Below, piece by piece: positions 52,688-63,011 of a stretch of 64,000 bases of DNA. Position 1 is the stretch's first letter. Each line of letters starts with the position of its first letter. Where the stretch lies: the NCBI GenBank assembly GCA_015231755.1, contig JADGAZ010000004.1:163844-227843 (forward strand), read 5' to 3'. The stretch is from Magnetococcales bacterium (GTDB lineage Bacteria > Pseudomonadota > Magnetococcia > Magnetococcales > Magnetaquicoccaceae). The position numbers and the translations under genes are program-made. Under the pieces are notes generated by a model, which was not told the DNA's origin, searched no databases, and saw only the letters and a list, made by a program, of their open reading frames with translations.

Positions 52688-53752
52688 ATGCGCAACACCG
52701 TACAAGAAATCATCGAAACCACATCCGGCATACACTGGGCCATTCTGGATGCCTCCGGCGTGATTGTGGCGGTCAATCCGGCCTGGCGCACCTTTTCAAA
52801 CCAGAACGGAGGCTTTGGGGATTATCTCGGCTGCAACTACCTGGATATCTGTACCCGTGCGGTCAACCGCAACAGCCAGCTCTGGGAGGCCAGCATCATG
52901 GCCCGGTCACTGCGGGAATGTCTCGACGGTCGGCAACATCAGCCCCAGACTCTCTCTTATTCCTGCCACGCCCCCCGGGAACACCGTTGGTTCGAAGCCA
53001 CCCTGCAACCGTGTGACTGGGAAAATCAAAAACATCTGCTGGTGATCCACCGCAACATCACCAGTCACAAAATGTTGGAAATCTCCCGGGAGCGGGCCAT
53101 GGGCATGATGTTGCACGATCTGCGCAATCATGTCGGCAACAGCCACAACATGTGCAACCTGCTGCTGACTCTGGAATCCCGGGAAGAACAACACGAACTG
53201 CTGCGTCTGTGCGCGGAATCCACCCGACGCGCACTGGACATCATCACCACCAATACCCGTTTTGCCGCGCTGGAACGGGGCGCCCTGCTCATCGAACCGG
53301 AAGAACTGGATCTGATCGCCATGATCGCCCTGTGGAACCGGCAACAAAAAGAACAGCTCAACCACCGCCACCAACAGTTGGAGGTCACCTCCGCGATCAC
53401 GGTCACTCCCCCATCTCCCAAACCACGAGGAGAGCGTCATCTGATTCAAAGCATGCTGGACAACCTGCTCAACAACGCCATGGAGGCGGCCCCGAACGGC
53501 AGCGTCATCCGGGTGAGGCTGACCATCGACCCCACCGGCATCCACCTGATCATCCGCAATCCCGGCGCGGTACCGATTCTCATCCGGAGCACTTTCTTCG
53601 ACAAGTATGTTACCTGGGGCAAACCATCGGGTACGGGTCTGGGAACCTATTCGGCCCGTCTCATCGTCGAGGCCCATCGGGGCACCATCCGCATGACCAC
53701 CCCGGATGAGGAGAGCACCGAGATTCACGTCCAACTGCCCCACCTGGATTGA
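52688..53752 (+). CDS. Soluble PAS-histidine kinase with atypical H-box
   Basis: 354 residues. An N-terminal PAS-like domain (about 10-125, HWAILDASGVIVAVNPAW) leads to a dimerisation helix with His143 in MMLHDLRNHVGNSHN, an unusual H-box lacking the common E/K-x-P pattern. The ATPase part has the N-box LLNNAMEAAPNG and G2 box GTGLGTYSARLI. There is no membrane segment and no adjacent response regulator, so the partner is elsewhere. The last 80 residues closely resemble the kinase at the left window edge (FFDKY, T-x-GK, GTGLGTYSARLI). AAGGA precedes the start. Confidence 0.85.
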   Translation: MRNTVQEIIETTSGIHWAILDASGVIVAVNPAWRTFSNQNGGFGDYLGCNYLDICTRAVNRNSQLWEASIMARSLRECLDGRQHQPQTLSYSCHAPREHRWFEATLQPCDWENQKHLLVIHRNITSHKMLEISRERAMGMMLHDLRNHVGNSHNMCNLLLTLESREEQHELLRLCAESTRRALDIITTNTRFAALERGALLIEPEELDLIAMIALWNRQQKEQLNHRHQQLEVTSAITVTPPSPKPRGERHLIQSMLDNLLNNAMEAAPNGSVIRVRLTIDPTGIHLIIRNPGAVPILIRSTFFDKYVTWGKPSGTGLGTYSARLIVEAHRGTIRMTTPDEESTEIHVQLPHLD

Positions 53753-53850
53753 TACCAGGGCACTTGCCGGCAGACAACACACGGCACACCGTGAGGCTTC
53801 ATCCCACACCCCGCCAGGTCGATGATCGCCCTGGACCCGTCGATTTTCCA

Positions 53851-53903
53851 CCATTGAAAAAAAGAGAGGGCCTGGGAGATTCATCTCCCAGGGTTTTGCC
53901 TTG
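53851..53903. repeat. Dispersed hairpin element, copy 1
   Basis: An A-rich lead (ATTGAAAAAAA) followed by a 9-bp stem with a TTCA loop (CCTGGGAGA-TTCA-TCTCCCAGG, 53871-53892). A second, similar copy with the same A-rich lead is at 57563-57612, so this is a family of extragenic palindromes. Confidence 0.75.
53857..53892 (-). terminator. Intrinsic terminator of the DEAD-box helicase gene
   Basis: Read on the reverse strand, the 9-bp stem of the dispersed hairpin is followed within seven bases by a run of seven T (53857-53863). It lies 62 bp past the helicase stop and may also slow transcription from the kinase gene on the other side. Confidence 0.8.
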
Positions 53904-53954
53904 ACGCGCTTTTCAGGAAAGCTCTTGGCGCGTTATATTTTCAAGCAATCGGGA

Positions 53955-55355
53955 TCAATCCACCCGTTTGCGTCTGGACATGGGGGGACGGGCGGACGAC
54001 GGGGCGTGACCGGCGGACGACTGAGGGGCCGAACGGGGTTTGGCGCTCCGTTGGGCGGCGGGAGAGGCGGCGGATGGCTGATCGGAGCGGACCCGGGGAC
54101 GCTGGCTGCGTTCCTGGGTACCCGGTTCCCGAGGCGGACGGGAGGGTCGGGACGAACGGGCATACCGGTTCTGGGGCTGCACCGGAGCCGCCGCAATGGC
54201 ACGGGCCGTGGCGGCCACCTCGGAATGGTGGGGATGTTGGGTCTCCACCGGAATCGGAATGCGGATGATCTTTTCGATGGCCCGCAGAAACGCCACTTCC
54301 GTGGCATCGCACAACGAGATGGCCACCCCTTCACGTCCGGCGCGGGCGGTGCGTCCAATGCGATGGACGTAACTTTCCGGCTCGTTGGGCAGATCAAAAT
54401 TGATCACATGGCTGATGCCGGTCACATCGATACCCCGGGCGGCGATATCCGTGGCCACCAGCACCCGGGACTCCCCGCTACGAAACCGGCTCAAAGCCCG
54501 CTCACGGGCACCCTGGGACTTGTTGCCATGAATGGCGTCCGCCTCGATGGCGTGTTTTTCGAGATCCAGCACCACCTTGTCGGCACCGTGCTTGGTGCGG
54601 GTGAAAACCAGGGCCCGGGTCAGGTTCTCCTGACGCAACAAATGAATCAACGCGGCCCGCTTGTCTCCTTTCTCCACGAAATAGACCTTCTGCTCCACCC
54701 GTTCGGCGGTGGTGGCGGAAGGCGTGGTCTCGACACGCTCCGGATCGCTCAACAGCCCCTGGGCCAAATGGGCGATCTCCTTGGGCATGGTGGCGGAAAA
54801 GAGCAAAGTCTGACGCTCCACCGGCAAATGGCTGATCACCATACGAATATCGTGGATGAACCCCATGTCGAGCATACGGTCCGCTTCGTCGAGGACAAAA
54901 ATCTCCAGACGGTCCAGCTTGACGAATCCCTGATTCATCAGATCCAGCAGTCGTCCGGGGGTGGCGGTGAGGATATCCACGCCCCGTCCCATGCTTTTGA
55001 CCTGGGGATATTGTCCCACACCGCCGTAAACCACGGCGCGGCTCAAATTCAAACGACGACCGTAGGTGGCGAAACTGGCGTCGATCTGGGCGGCCAGTTC
55101 ACGGGTCGGGGTCAGGATCAGGGCACGGGCCTGCCCGGAGCCGGGCCGGACCCGACGACGGGCCAGACGATCCAGAATCGGCAACGCGAACGCGGCGGTC
55201 TTGCCGGTGCCGGTCTGGGCGATGCCGAGCAGATCCCGTCCATCGCGAAGATGGGGGATGGCCTGTTCCTGAATGGGGGTCGGGGTGGTGTATCCTGCCT
55301 CTTCAATGGCGGCCAGGATGGGGGGAAGCAGATCAAACGAGGAAAAACCGGTCAC
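53955..55355 (-). CDS. DEAD-box ATP-dependent RNA helicase (RhlE-like)
   Basis: 466 residues from a GTG at 55355 with AAGGCG upstream; this gives the family-like start [16 protein letters not shown], whereas the ATG at 55442 adds a non-conserved head. Motifs: Q-motif [10 protein letters not shown], Walker A AQTGTGKT (46-53), [49 protein letters not shown] and [10 protein letters not shown]. The C-terminal 90 residues are a disordered Arg/Ser/Pro/Gln-rich tail, common in RhlE and probably RNA-binding. Such helicases remodel rRNA and mRNA duplexes, often at low temperature. Confidence 0.95.
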   Translation of the reverse strand: MTGFSSFDLLPPILAAIEEAGYTTPTPIQEQAIPHLRDGRDLLGIAQTGTGKTAAFALPILDRLARRRVRPGSGQARALILTPTRELAAQIDASFATYGRRLNLSRAVVYGGVGQYPQVKSMGRGVDILTATPGRLLDLMNQGFVKLDRLEIFVLDEADRMLDMGFIHDIRMVISHLPVERQTLLFSATMPKEIAHLAQGLLSDPERVETTPSATTAERVEQKVYFVEKGDKRAALIHLLRQENLTRALVFTRTKHGADKVVLDLEKHAIEADAIHGNKSQGARERALSRFRSGESRVLVATDIAARGIDVTGISHVINFDLPNEPESYVHRIGRTARAGREGVAISLCDATEVAFLRAIEKIIRIPIPVETQHPHHSEVAATARAIAAAPVQPQNRYARSSRPSRPPREPGTQERSQRPRVRSDQPSAASPAAQRSAKPRSAPQSSAGHAPSSARPPMSRRKRVD

Positions 55356-55508
55356 GTTACGCCTTTTAGCAAACCGGGTGCCGAGCCTATGCCGAACGCC
55401 CCGGCAACCCGATGAACTTGATGCGCGTCCGATGACCGACAATGCGGGTTCCGGCTGACATTGTCAATGAATAACCGACAACAAAGCCACGCATAAATGA
55501 CCGACAGG

Positions 55509-56429
55509 TCAAATCGCCAAGGCCAACAGCCGATCCGCACCCAAGGCGAGCAGTTCCCGGGCCAGGGCGCGTCCGAGGATTTCCGGCTCTTCGGGCAGGC
55601 CGTGACGCTCCAGGGTGATCAACTCCCGACCATCCAGGGAGCCGACCCGACCCGCCATCACCAGTTGTCCCGCTTCCAGCCGGGCATAGCCGGCGATGGG
55701 AACCTGACAGCCCCCTTCCAACTCATGGAGGAAAGCCCGTTCCGCCCTCACGGCCATGCGGGTCTCCCCATGATTCAAAGGCATAAGCAGACGATGGGTC
55801 TCCACGTCGTCCACCCGGGCCTCGATGCCCACCGCCCCCTGACCATTGGCGGGAATGACCTGATCCGGAGCGAAATACTCCACCACCCGTTCGATCAATC
55901 CCAACCGCTTGACTCCGGCTGCGGCCAGCACGATGGCGTCAAACTGACCCACTTCGAGCTTGGCGATGCGGGTGTTGACATTGCCCCGCAACGATTCGAT
56001 GCGCAAATCCGGTCGCAGATGCAACAACTGGCACTGTCTTCGCAGAGACGACGAACCCACGCACGCCCCCTGGGGCAACTCCGCCAACCCGGCATAACGC
56101 ACCGAAAGCAACACATCCCGGGGATCTTCCCGTTCCAGGATCACGGAGACCCCCAGACCGGCAGGAAATTCCGCCGGCACATCCTTCATGGAGTGGACCG
56201 CCAGATCGACCCGGCCATCCAGCAGGGCTTCTTCCAGTTCCTTGACGAACAGTCCCTTGCCTCCCACCTTGGCCAAAGGCACATCGAGGATCACATCCCC
56301 CCGGGTCTTGATGATGACCAATTCCGCCTGCAAGCCAGGATGGGCCGCCTGAAGCCGGGACTGGACCCAGCGGGCCTGCCAAAGGGCCAAGGCGCTACCC
56401 CGTGTGCCGATCTTGATGATTGTCTTCAT
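55509..56429 (-). CDS. hemC: Porphobilinogen deaminase (hydroxymethylbilane synthase)
   Basis: 306 residues from the ATG at 56429, which yields the canonical start [14 protein letters not shown]; longer frames upstream overlap the divergent tsaD start. It polymerises four porphobilinogens to hydroxymethylbilane in haem synthesis. The catalytic Asp lies in HSMKDVP and the dipyrromethane-cofactor Cys is Cys241 in [28 protein letters not shown] and RGNVNTR complete the substrate pocket. It diverges from tsaD with a 97-bp shared regulatory interval. No hemD follows directly. Confidence 0.97.
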   Translation of the reverse strand: MKTIIKIGTRGSALALWQARWVQSRLQAAHPGLQAELVIIKTRGDVILDVPLAKVGGKGLFVKELEEALLDGRVDLAVHSMKDVPAEFPAGLGVSVILEREDPRDVLLSVRYAGLAELPQGACVGSSSLRRQCQLLHLRPDLRIESLRGNVNTRIAKLEVGQFDAIVLAAAGVKRLGLIERVVEYFAPDQVIPANGQGAVGIEARVDDVETHRLLMPLNHGETRMAVRAERAFLHELEGGCQVPIAGYARLEAGQLVMAGRVGSLDGRELITLERHGLPEEPEILGRALARELLALGADRLLALAI

Positions 56430-56526
56430 GCGCTGACTCTGACGTTTCAAACCCGATGGTGGAAGGATCAAAAAGAGAGTATCCTGTGTACACCATGACA
56501 CGAAACCCCCCTTGAGGACAAGGACC

Positions 56527-57612
56527 ATGCGGGCTTTGGGCATCGAAAGCAGTTGTGACGAAACCGCCGCCGCCGTGGTGGAACTGACGTCAGGGGATCT
56601 CTTGGCCCGACCCATCCTGCATGCCAATGTGGTGCATGGTCAGGTGGAGGTGCATGCCCGTTACGGCGGGGTGGTGCCGGAGTTGGCCAGTCGCGCCCAC
56701 ATCCGCAACATTCAACCGGTGATCGCCCAGGCGTTTCAACAAGCGGGACTCTCCCCCCGACAGATCGACTGCGTGGCCGTGACCGCCGGACCGGGTCTGA
56801 TCGGCGGTCTGCTGACCGGCATGGCCGCGGCCAAAGGCCTGGCGTTGGCTCTGGAGTGTCCCCTGGTGGGGGTGCATCACATGGAAGGCCATCTGATGAG
56901 TCCCTTCCTGGACCCGAACGCCGGCGACATGGATTTTCCTTTCGTGGCTCTACTGGTCTCCGGCGGTCACACCCTGCTGTTGCACGCCCGGGCGTTCGGA
57001 GACTATCACCCCCTGGGTCGCACCCGGGATGACGCGGTGGGCGAAGCCTTCGACAAGGGGGCGCGCTTGCTGGGATTGGGTTATCCCGGTGGGCCGGCCA
57101 TCGCCACCCTCGCCCTGGGTGGCGACCGTCAGGCGATGCCGTTTCCCCGGGCCATGCCGGGACGGGAACAGTTGGATTTCTCCTTTTCGGGTCTGAAGAC
57201 CTCCCTGCGCACGTTTCTGGGGCAACATCCGGAACGGATGCAAGAAGAATCCTGGCGGCGGGACGTGGCGGCGTCGTATCAAGAGGCCATCGTGGATGTG
57301 CTGGTCAGCAAATCCCTGGCCGCCTGTCGGCAGACCGGAGAAAAACGTCTGGTGGTGGCGGGTGGCGTGGGGGCCAATCAACGTCTGCGGGAACTGTTGC
57401 GGGAGCGCGCCGAAAAGACGGGAATCCAGGTCTATTTCCCCCCGCTGTCTTTGTGTACCGACAACGGGGCGATGATCGCTCTGGCCGGATTGCGGCGTCT
57501 GGAGGCCGGTCAGCGGGATGGATGGGAATTGAATGTACGGGCACGTTGGCCCGTGGAAAAAATCATTGAAAAAAAAGAAGGGGTCTGGGGGATTCATCCC
57601 CCAGGACTTTGA
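56527..57612 (+). CDS. tsaD: tRNA N6-threonylcarbamoyladenosine transferase subunit TsaD
   Basis: 361 residues from the ATG at 56527 (AAGGA eight bases upstream; an ATG at 56512 would add five residues). TsaD transfers the threonylcarbamoyl group to A37 of ANN-decoding tRNAs with TsaB and TsaE. The metal motif HMEGH (118-122), [29 protein letters not shown] and [10 protein letters not shown] are all present. The last dozen residues ([13 protein letters not shown]) are encoded by the second copy of a dispersed hairpin element, so the natural C-terminus has been replaced or extended by repeat DNA. Confidence 0.96.
   Translation: MRALGIESSCDETAAAVVELTSGDLLARPILHANVVHGQVEVHARYGGVVPELASRAHIRNIQPVIAQAFQQAGLSPRQIDCVAVTAGPGLIGGLLTGMAAAKGLALALECPLVGVHHMEGHLMSPFLDPNAGDMDFPFVALLVSGGHTLLLHARAFGDYHPLGRTRDDAVGEAFDKGARLLGLGYPGGPAIATLALGGDRQAMPFPRAMPGREQLDFSFSGLKTSLRTFLGQHPERMQEESWRRDVAASYQEAIVDVLVSKSLAACRQTGEKRLVVAGGVGANQRLRELLRERAEKTGIQVYFPPLSLCTDNGAMIALAGLRRLEAGQRDGWELNVRARWPVEKIIEKKEGVWGIHPPGL
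57563..57612. repeat. Dispersed hairpin element, copy 2, inside the tsaD 3' end
   Basis: Same layout as the element at 53851: ATTGAAAAAAAAGAAGGGG, then an 8-bp stem with TTCA loop (57585-57604). In the reverse direction it looks like a terminator with a T run; on the plus strand it encodes the tail of TsaD and its stop codon. Confidence 0.75.
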
Positions 57613-57714
57613 CTTTTCTCTTTCCTCTTCTTTTTTTTCATCAATACAATCAATTTACTCTCTTCAATCATCCTTTTACAACTCAACCCTTTATCCACGA
57701 ACCAGACATCCACC

Positions 57715-58737
57715 ATGCAGACATCCAAAACAGCGATCATCGGCGCCGGTTCCTGGGGCACGGCTCTGGCTACGGTACTGGCCAGCAAGCTTCCGGAAGT
57801 CACCCTGTGGTGCCATGAGCCGGAAGTGGCGGAAGGGATCAACCGCATCCACCACAACCCCTTTTTCCTGAAAGAGTTCCCCCTGCCCCCCAACATCGTG
57901 GCCACCACCGACCTGACCCAGACCGCCCGCGATCATGCCATTCTGGTCATGGTGGTGCCGACCCAGTTCACCCGTGGGGTACTCAACGCCATTCGGGAGG
58001 TGGTGACACCGGAAACCCTGTTCGTCTCCGCGAGCAAGGGGGTGGAGGCGGCCACCATGACCCTGCTTTCCGACATTCACATCGAAATCCTCGGAAAAAC
58101 CCTCGGGGAAAAAAGCTGTTTTCTCTCCGGTCCCTCCTTCGCCCGGGACACCATCATGCGTCTTCCGGCGGCGGTGTCCATTGCCGGCATCGACTTCGAA
58201 CGGGTGGAACGGATACAAAAACTGTTTCACACCACTTGGTTTCGCACCTACTCCACAGACGATGTGGTGGGACTGGAACTGGGAGGCGCCTTGAAAAACG
58301 TCATCGCCCTGGCGGCGGGCATCTGCGACGGACTGGGCATGGGTCACAGCGCCCGGGCGGCGCTCATCACCCGCGGTCTGAACGAAATGCTGCGGCTGGG
58401 CCTGCAACTCGGCGCCAGACCGGAGACCTTCTCCGGACTGTCGGGACTGGGGGATCTGCTGCTCACCGCCACCTCGGACCTCTCCCGCAACCGCACCGTG
58501 GGGGTGCGCCTGGGCAAAGGGGAGAGCCTGGAGGCGATCCAGAAAGGCAGCCACGAAATCGCCGAAGGCGTGCGCACCGCCGAAGGCGCCCATCGGCTGG
58601 CCATGAAACTGGCCATCGACATGCCCATCACCCGTGCGGTATTCGGCATTCTGCACGAAGGACTCACCCCCCTGGACGCGGTCCGGGAGCTGATGGAACG
58701 GGATCTGAAACCCGAACACAACCCACCGGACCTTTAA
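57715..58737 (+). CDS. gpsA: Glycerol-3-phosphate dehydrogenase [NAD(P)+]
   Basis: 340 residues. It reduces dihydroxyacetone phosphate to glycerol-3-phosphate for phospholipid synthesis. N-terminal dinucleotide motif GAGSWGTALA, the lysine motif SASKGVE, FLSGPSFARD, the catalytic Lys in ELGGALKNVIALAAG and GLSGLGDLLLTATS are all intact. It begins about 100 bp after tsaD following a T-rich spacer, and is followed by the zinc-protease-like gene with a 6-bp gap. Confidence 0.97.
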   Translation: MQTSKTAIIGAGSWGTALATVLASKLPEVTLWCHEPEVAEGINRIHHNPFFLKEFPLPPNIVATTDLTQTARDHAILVMVVPTQFTRGVLNAIREVVTPETLFVSASKGVEAATMTLLSDIHIEILGKTLGEKSCFLSGPSFARDTIMRLPAAVSIAGIDFERVERIQKLFHTTWFRTYSTDDVVGLELGGALKNVIALAAGICDGLGMGHSARAALITRGLNEMLRLGLQLGARPETFSGLSGLGDLLLTATSDLSRNRTVGVRLGKGESLEAIQKGSHEIAEGVRTAEGAHRLAMKLAIDMPITRAVFGILHEGLTPLDAVRELMERDLKPEHNPPDL

Positions 58738-58743
58738 AATCCC

Positions 58744-59226
58744 ATGAAAACCAAACTCGCCAAACCGGGAGGCACCCACACCCGGACACGCCCGGTGATC
58801 GGCTGGCGGGAGTGGGTCAGTCTGCCTGAGCTGGGGGTGGAACGGATCAAGACCAAAATCGATACCGGTGCTCGCACCTCGGCCCTGCACGCCCTGGACC
58901 CCTTCCTCATCACCCGGGACGGGATCCATCTGGTACGCTTTCGCCTGCATCCGATGCAACGCACCAGCAAACCGGAACTCCTGTGCGAAGCGCCGCTGGT
59001 GGACAACCGGGCGGTGGTCAACTCCGGCGGCCACTCCGAACACCGCTTCGTGATCCTGACCCGCATGATCTTGGGCGGGCGGGAACTCGACGTGGAGATC
59101 ACCTTGACCGACCGGGCACCCATGGGCTTTCGCATGCTGGTGGGACGCACGGCCATTGGACGCACATTTCTGGTGGATCCCGGACGGTCGTTCCTGGTAT
59201 CCCGGAACAAGACGGAGGAAAGATGA
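58744..59226 (+). CDS. RimK-associated ATP-dependent zinc protease-family protein
   Basis: 160 residues of the DUF785 (PF05618) family, a retropepsin-like fold with the aspartyl motif [13 protein letters not shown] and [10 protein letters not shown]. Members are usually encoded next to rimK and were annotated as ATP-dependent zinc proteases; some act in glutamate-ligase systems, and the actual chemistry is uncertain. The stop overlaps the rimK ATG by four bases, so the two are translationally coupled. Start at 58744 chosen as the first ATG after gpsA; no strong ribosome site. Confidence 0.9.
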   Translation: MKTKLAKPGGTHTRTRPVIGWREWVSLPELGVERIKTKIDTGARTSALHALDPFLITRDGIHLVRFRLHPMQRTSKPELLCEAPLVDNRAVVNSGGHSEHRFVILTRMILGGRELDVEITLTDRAPMGFRMLVGRTAIGRTFLVDPGRSFLVSRNKTEER

Positions 59227-60125
59227 GAATCGCCATTCTGGCCAGAAATCCCGAGCTTTATTCCCACAAGCGGCTCGTGGAGGCGGCACGGAGTCGGGGA
59301 CACGAGGTGGAGATCATCGACACCTTGAAAGTCTATATGAACATCTCCTCCAATCAACCCACGGTGCGCTACGGCGGCAAGGTGCTGAACGGCTTCGACT
59401 CGGTGATCCCGCGCATCGGCGCCTCCATCACCTTTTACGGTCTGGCGGTGCTGCACCAGTTTGAAATGATGGGAGTCTATCCCCTCAACAGCAGCGAATC
59501 CATCGCCAAGTCGCGAGACAAGCTGCGCTGTCTGCAACTGTTGGCCGGAGCCGGAGTCGGACTGCCGGTCACCGGATTCGCCCATGCCACCCAGTTCACC
59601 GACGATCTGATCCAGATGGTGGGCGGCGCGCCGGTGGTGATCAAACTGCTGGAAGGCACCCAGGGAATCGGCGTGGTGCTGGCCGAAACCCACCGCTCGG
59701 CCAAAAGCATGATCGAAGCCTTTCGCGGCATGGACGCCAACATTTTAGTCCAGGAGTACATCAAGGAGGCCGCCTCCGCCGATATACGCTGTCTGGTGAT
59801 CGGGGAACGGGTGGTGGCCGCCATGAAACGCCAAGGCAATGAAGGCGATTTTCGCTCGAATCTCCATCGGGGGGGTCAGGCCACCTCGGTCCGCATCACC
59901 CCGCAGGAACGACAAACCGCAGTGCGGGCTGTCAGACTCATGGGGCTGAATGTGGCAGGGGTGGACATGCTGCGCTCGGATCGGGGTCCGCTGGTGATGG
60001 AAATCAACTCCTCCCCCGGTCTCGAAGGGCTGGAAAAGGCCACCGGCACGGACGTGGCCGGAAAGATCATCCATTTTCTCGAACAAAAACAAAATAAAAC
60101 AAAAAAAATCAACACCACCACCTAA
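59223..60125 (+). CDS. rimK: RimK-family ATP-grasp glutamate ligase
   Basis: 300 residues from the ATG at 59223, overlapping the upstream stop. The N-terminal domain contains [16 protein letters not shown]; the ATP-grasp core shows [41 protein letters not shown] and [28 protein letters not shown] with the magnesium ligands in MEINSS. RimK adds glutamates to the C-terminus of ribosomal protein S6 in E. coli. The protein ends in a Lys/Asn/Thr-rich tail encoded by an A-rich stretch. Confidence 0.95.
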   Translation: MRIAILARNPELYSHKRLVEAARSRGHEVEIIDTLKVYMNISSNQPTVRYGGKVLNGFDSVIPRIGASITFYGLAVLHQFEMMGVYPLNSSESIAKSRDKLRCLQLLAGAGVGLPVTGFAHATQFTDDLIQMVGGAPVVIKLLEGTQGIGVVLAETHRSAKSMIEAFRGMDANILVQEYIKEAASADIRCLVIGERVVAAMKRQGNEGDFRSNLHRGGQATSVRITPQERQTAVRAVRLMGLNVAGVDMLRSDRGPLVMEINSSPGLEGLEKATGTDVAGKIIHFLEQKQNKTKKINTTT

Positions 60126-60143
60126 ACTCAAGGACCGGATACC

Positions 60144-62363
60144 ATGTCCACAACATCACACAAAATCGCCGGAGACATCTGGGGAGGATTGGCGGCCATG
60201 CTGGTGGCCCTGCCCTCCGCCATCGCCTATGGGGTGGTGAGTTTCACCCCTCTGGGGAGCAGCTATCTGGGGGTCGGGGCCATGGCCGGAGTCATGGGCA
60301 CCGTCGTGCTGGGACTGATCGCCCCGGCCATCGGCGGCGCACCCCGTCTGATCACCGCGCCGTGCGCCCCGGCGGCGGCGGTGCTTTCCGCCCTCACCGT
60401 GGAACTGCTGGCCGGAACCCAGGCCGCGTCCTCCGTCACCCCGGAACAGGTGCTGTTGCTGCTGGCTGTGGTGGGACTGCTCTCCGGCATACTCCAGATC
60501 CTCTTCGGGGTTCTCGGAGGCGGCAAGGTAATCAAGTTCATCCCCTACCCGGTGGTCTCCGGTTATCTGAGCGGCGTGGGTGTGCTGATTTTCTTAAGTC
60601 AGGTGCCCAAACTCCTCGGCTGGCCCAAAGGCACCACCCCCATGCAAGGACTGTTCGACCCCTCCTTGTGGCAATGGACCGGTATCGTGGTGGGCATCGC
60701 CACCATCATCGGCATGAGCCAGGCTCCCCGACTCACCAAAATCGTTCCGGCCCCCATCATCGGACTGATCGCCGGCATGACCACCTATTTTCTCATCGGA
60801 CTGGGCCATCCGGAACTCTATCAACTGGCGGGCAACAAACTGCTGATCGGCCCCATCGACGTGGATTTCACCGCCATGACACGGGGCATGGAAGACCGTT
60901 GGAACGCGGTCGGCAAAATGGGCATCAAGGATCTGGTGGCCATACTGGTTCCGGCCTTGACCCTGGCGGTACTCCTGTCCATCGACACCTTGAAAACCTG
61001 TGTGGTGGTGGATGCCCTGACCCGCTCCCGGCACGACTCCAACCGTACCCTGATCGGTCAGGGCGTGGGCAACGTGTTGACCGCCGTGGTGGGCGGCATG
61101 CCCGGCGCCGGTACCATGGGCGCCACCCTGGTGAGCGTCAACAGTGGCGGTCAGACCCAGCTTTCCGGACTGCTGGAAGGGGTCTTCTCCCTGGTGGTGC
61201 TGCTGCTTTTCGCCCGTCTGATCGGCTGGGTGCCCATCGCCGCCCTGGCGGGAATCCTCATGGTGGTGGCCTACCGCATGTTCGACTGGCACAGCTTCAC
61301 CATGCTCAAACAGCGTACCATGATCCTGGATTTCTTTGTCATCGCCGCGGTGGTGGTGGTGGCGGTCGGGTTCAACCTGATCGCCGCCGCCGGGGCCGGA
61401 ATCGGCTTCGCCGTGATTCTCTTCCTGCGGGATCAGGTGCGCACCTCGGTGGTCAGACGGCGACGCCATGGGGATCAAGTCTCCTCCAAACGCATCCGTC
61501 TGCTGGAAGAAAAAGAGATCCTGGCCGCCAACGGTCAGGTGACCACCATCGTGGAGTTGCAAGGCAACCTCTTCTTCGGCACCACAGACCAGCTCTTCAC
61601 CAGCCTGGAGGCCGACATCAAGACCTGCCGATTCCTGATCATGGACATGCGTCACGTTCAATCGGTGGATTTCACCGGCATTCGCATGCTGACCCAGATC
61701 GGCGCCATGTTGAAAGAACGGGAAGCCTACCTGATCTTCAGCGAACTGCCCGTCTCCCTGCCCACGGGACTGGATCTGGGTGCCTACTTTGAACAAACCG
61801 GCCTGCTGACCCATGGGGACAACATCCGCCTCTTCCCGGAACTGGACGCGGCCATGGAGTGGATCGAAGATTGGTTGATCGACGAAAACCGCAAGATCAA
61901 ATCCGGAGAGGAACGACTGTTGAACTGGAGCGACATCCCCTTGTTGCGGAATCTGCTCAACGAAGAAAGCACCGCAACCCTCGCCTCATCCGCCGAAGAA
62001 AGAAGCCTCAACGCCGGTGACAAGGTGTTCAATCGTGGGGACGAAGGCGATGAACTCTACCTGATCCGCCGGGGCCAGGTGCGCATGATGTTGTCGTTGC
62101 AAGACGGCAAAAGCCTGACGTTGGCGGTCTTTGGACGGGGGCACTTCTTCGGCGACATGGCTTTTCTGGATTATGGCCGCCGCTCCTCGGACGCTCTGGT
62201 GGACACCCCGACGGATCTGTACGTCATCTCCCGCAAACGCTTCGAGGAACTGGCCAAAAGCCATCCGGATCTGGGCTACCACTTTTTCAGCCGCCTCGCC
62301 CGCGCCCTCTCCCACCGACTGCGCTACACCAACGCCGAATTGCTGGCGTTGAAGGAGATGTAA
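60144..62363 (+). CDS. SulP/SLC26 anion transporter with STAS and cyclic-nucleotide-binding domains
   Basis: 739 residues. The first 430 form the SulP membrane domain with over ten helices (VALPSAIAYGVVSFTPLG, GYLSGVGVLIFLSQVPK). A STAS domain follows (about 465-560, VVELQGNLFFGTTDQLF, DMRHVQSVDFTGIRML), then a cyclic-nucleotide-binding domain (about 615-730, AGDKVFNRGDEGDELYLIRRGQ, FGRGHFFGDMAFLDYGRRSSDA). The binding pocket signature (FGDMAFL with the following RRSSDA arginine) looks competent, so transport may be gated by cAMP or a related ligand. Transported anion (sulfate, bicarbonate or other) cannot be told. AAGGA lies twelve bases before the ATG. Confidence 0.94.
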   Translation: MSTTSHKIAGDIWGGLAAMLVALPSAIAYGVVSFTPLGSSYLGVGAMAGVMGTVVLGLIAPAIGGAPRLITAPCAPAAAVLSALTVELLAGTQAASSVTPEQVLLLLAVVGLLSGILQILFGVLGGGKVIKFIPYPVVSGYLSGVGVLIFLSQVPKLLGWPKGTTPMQGLFDPSLWQWTGIVVGIATIIGMSQAPRLTKIVPAPIIGLIAGMTTYFLIGLGHPELYQLAGNKLLIGPIDVDFTAMTRGMEDRWNAVGKMGIKDLVAILVPALTLAVLLSIDTLKTCVVVDALTRSRHDSNRTLIGQGVGNVLTAVVGGMPGAGTMGATLVSVNSGGQTQLSGLLEGVFSLVVLLLFARLIGWVPIAALAGILMVVAYRMFDWHSFTMLKQRTMILDFFVIAAVVVVAVGFNLIAAAGAGIGFAVILFLRDQVRTSVVRRRRHGDQVSSKRIRLLEEKEILAANGQVTTIVELQGNLFFGTTDQLFTSLEADIKTCRFLIMDMRHVQSVDFTGIRMLTQIGAMLKEREAYLIFSELPVSLPTGLDLGAYFEQTGLLTHGDNIRLFPELDAAMEWIEDWLIDENRKIKSGEERLLNWSDIPLLRNLLNEESTATLASSAEERSLNAGDKVFNRGDEGDELYLIRRGQVRMMLSLQDGKSLTLAVFGRGHFFGDMAFLDYGRRSSDALVDTPTDLYVISRKRFEELAKSHPDLGYHFFSRLARALSHRLRYTNAELLALKEM

Positions 62364-62390
62364 TTCGATACCGGACGACACACCAGCAAC

Positions 62391-62422
62391 GATCGCCCAT
62401 CGGCGCTGCCCGATGGGCGATC
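62391..62422. repeat. 13-bp hairpin after the SulP gene
   Basis: Perfect inverted repeat (62391-62403 with 62410-62422) and 6-nt loop, 27 bp after the stop. No T tract follows, so it is at best a weak terminator or an mRNA 3'-end stabiliser. Confidence 0.65.
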
Positions 62423-62533
62423 CGGAAACAATCGCCCCTTGAACTCCCTGCCACAAAAACGCCCCCTGTCGACTTTCAGACACGCCAGCCGGTCAAACCG
62501 GGGCTGTTTTGTGCCGGGCGGGCGTATTCCTCT

Positions 62534-62740
62534 TCAAGCCGGACAGAATTGCTTGAGCGTCACAAAAGCGAACTCCTGATACCCCTTGATCGACTCTTCA
62601 TCCAACTGATCCATGATCGGCAGCACTTTCGATTCAAAGAAGTCCTGGCCCGCCTGGATCCTGTCATCGCTCACGATCTCCCACTCTGGTCCCAATTGAG
62701 ACATCAAGCTGCTTGGATCAGAAAAGTTGGGTATTGACAT
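62534..62740 (-). CDS. Small hypothetical acidic protein, 68 residues
   Basis: Reverse-strand gene from the ATG at 62740, preceded by GGAGAGG. The product is soluble, acidic and helical: IPNFSDPSSLMSQLGPEWE followed by FFESKVLPIMDQLDEESI and a C-terminal FVTLKQFCPA. The strong ribosome site and a clean start argue that it is real. No family recognised and no neighbour suggests a role. Confidence 0.6.
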   Translation of the reverse strand: MSIPNFSDPSSLMSQLGPEWEIVSDDRIQAGQDFFESKVLPIMDQLDEESIKGYQEFAFVTLKQFCPA

Positions 62741-63011
62741 GGACCTCTCCACACAAACAATAACAAAATTTTGACACCGGGCAAAAAAACGAACAAGCCC
62801 GACAGTTTATTCCACGGTTAGCAACATCAGCACCAATTCAAGAGTGACCACGTCCATTGCCCTGCCGGTCCCATCCTTGCCGGTACCAACCCGGAGTGGT
62901 CTCGCTCGCGGGAACTCACGATCCCGCACATGACGTCCTGGGCAGTCATGACGCACACTACGCAAAACAAGAAAAGAGTGAAAAAAATCCAACACCCCAT
63001 TCTTGAAAACA

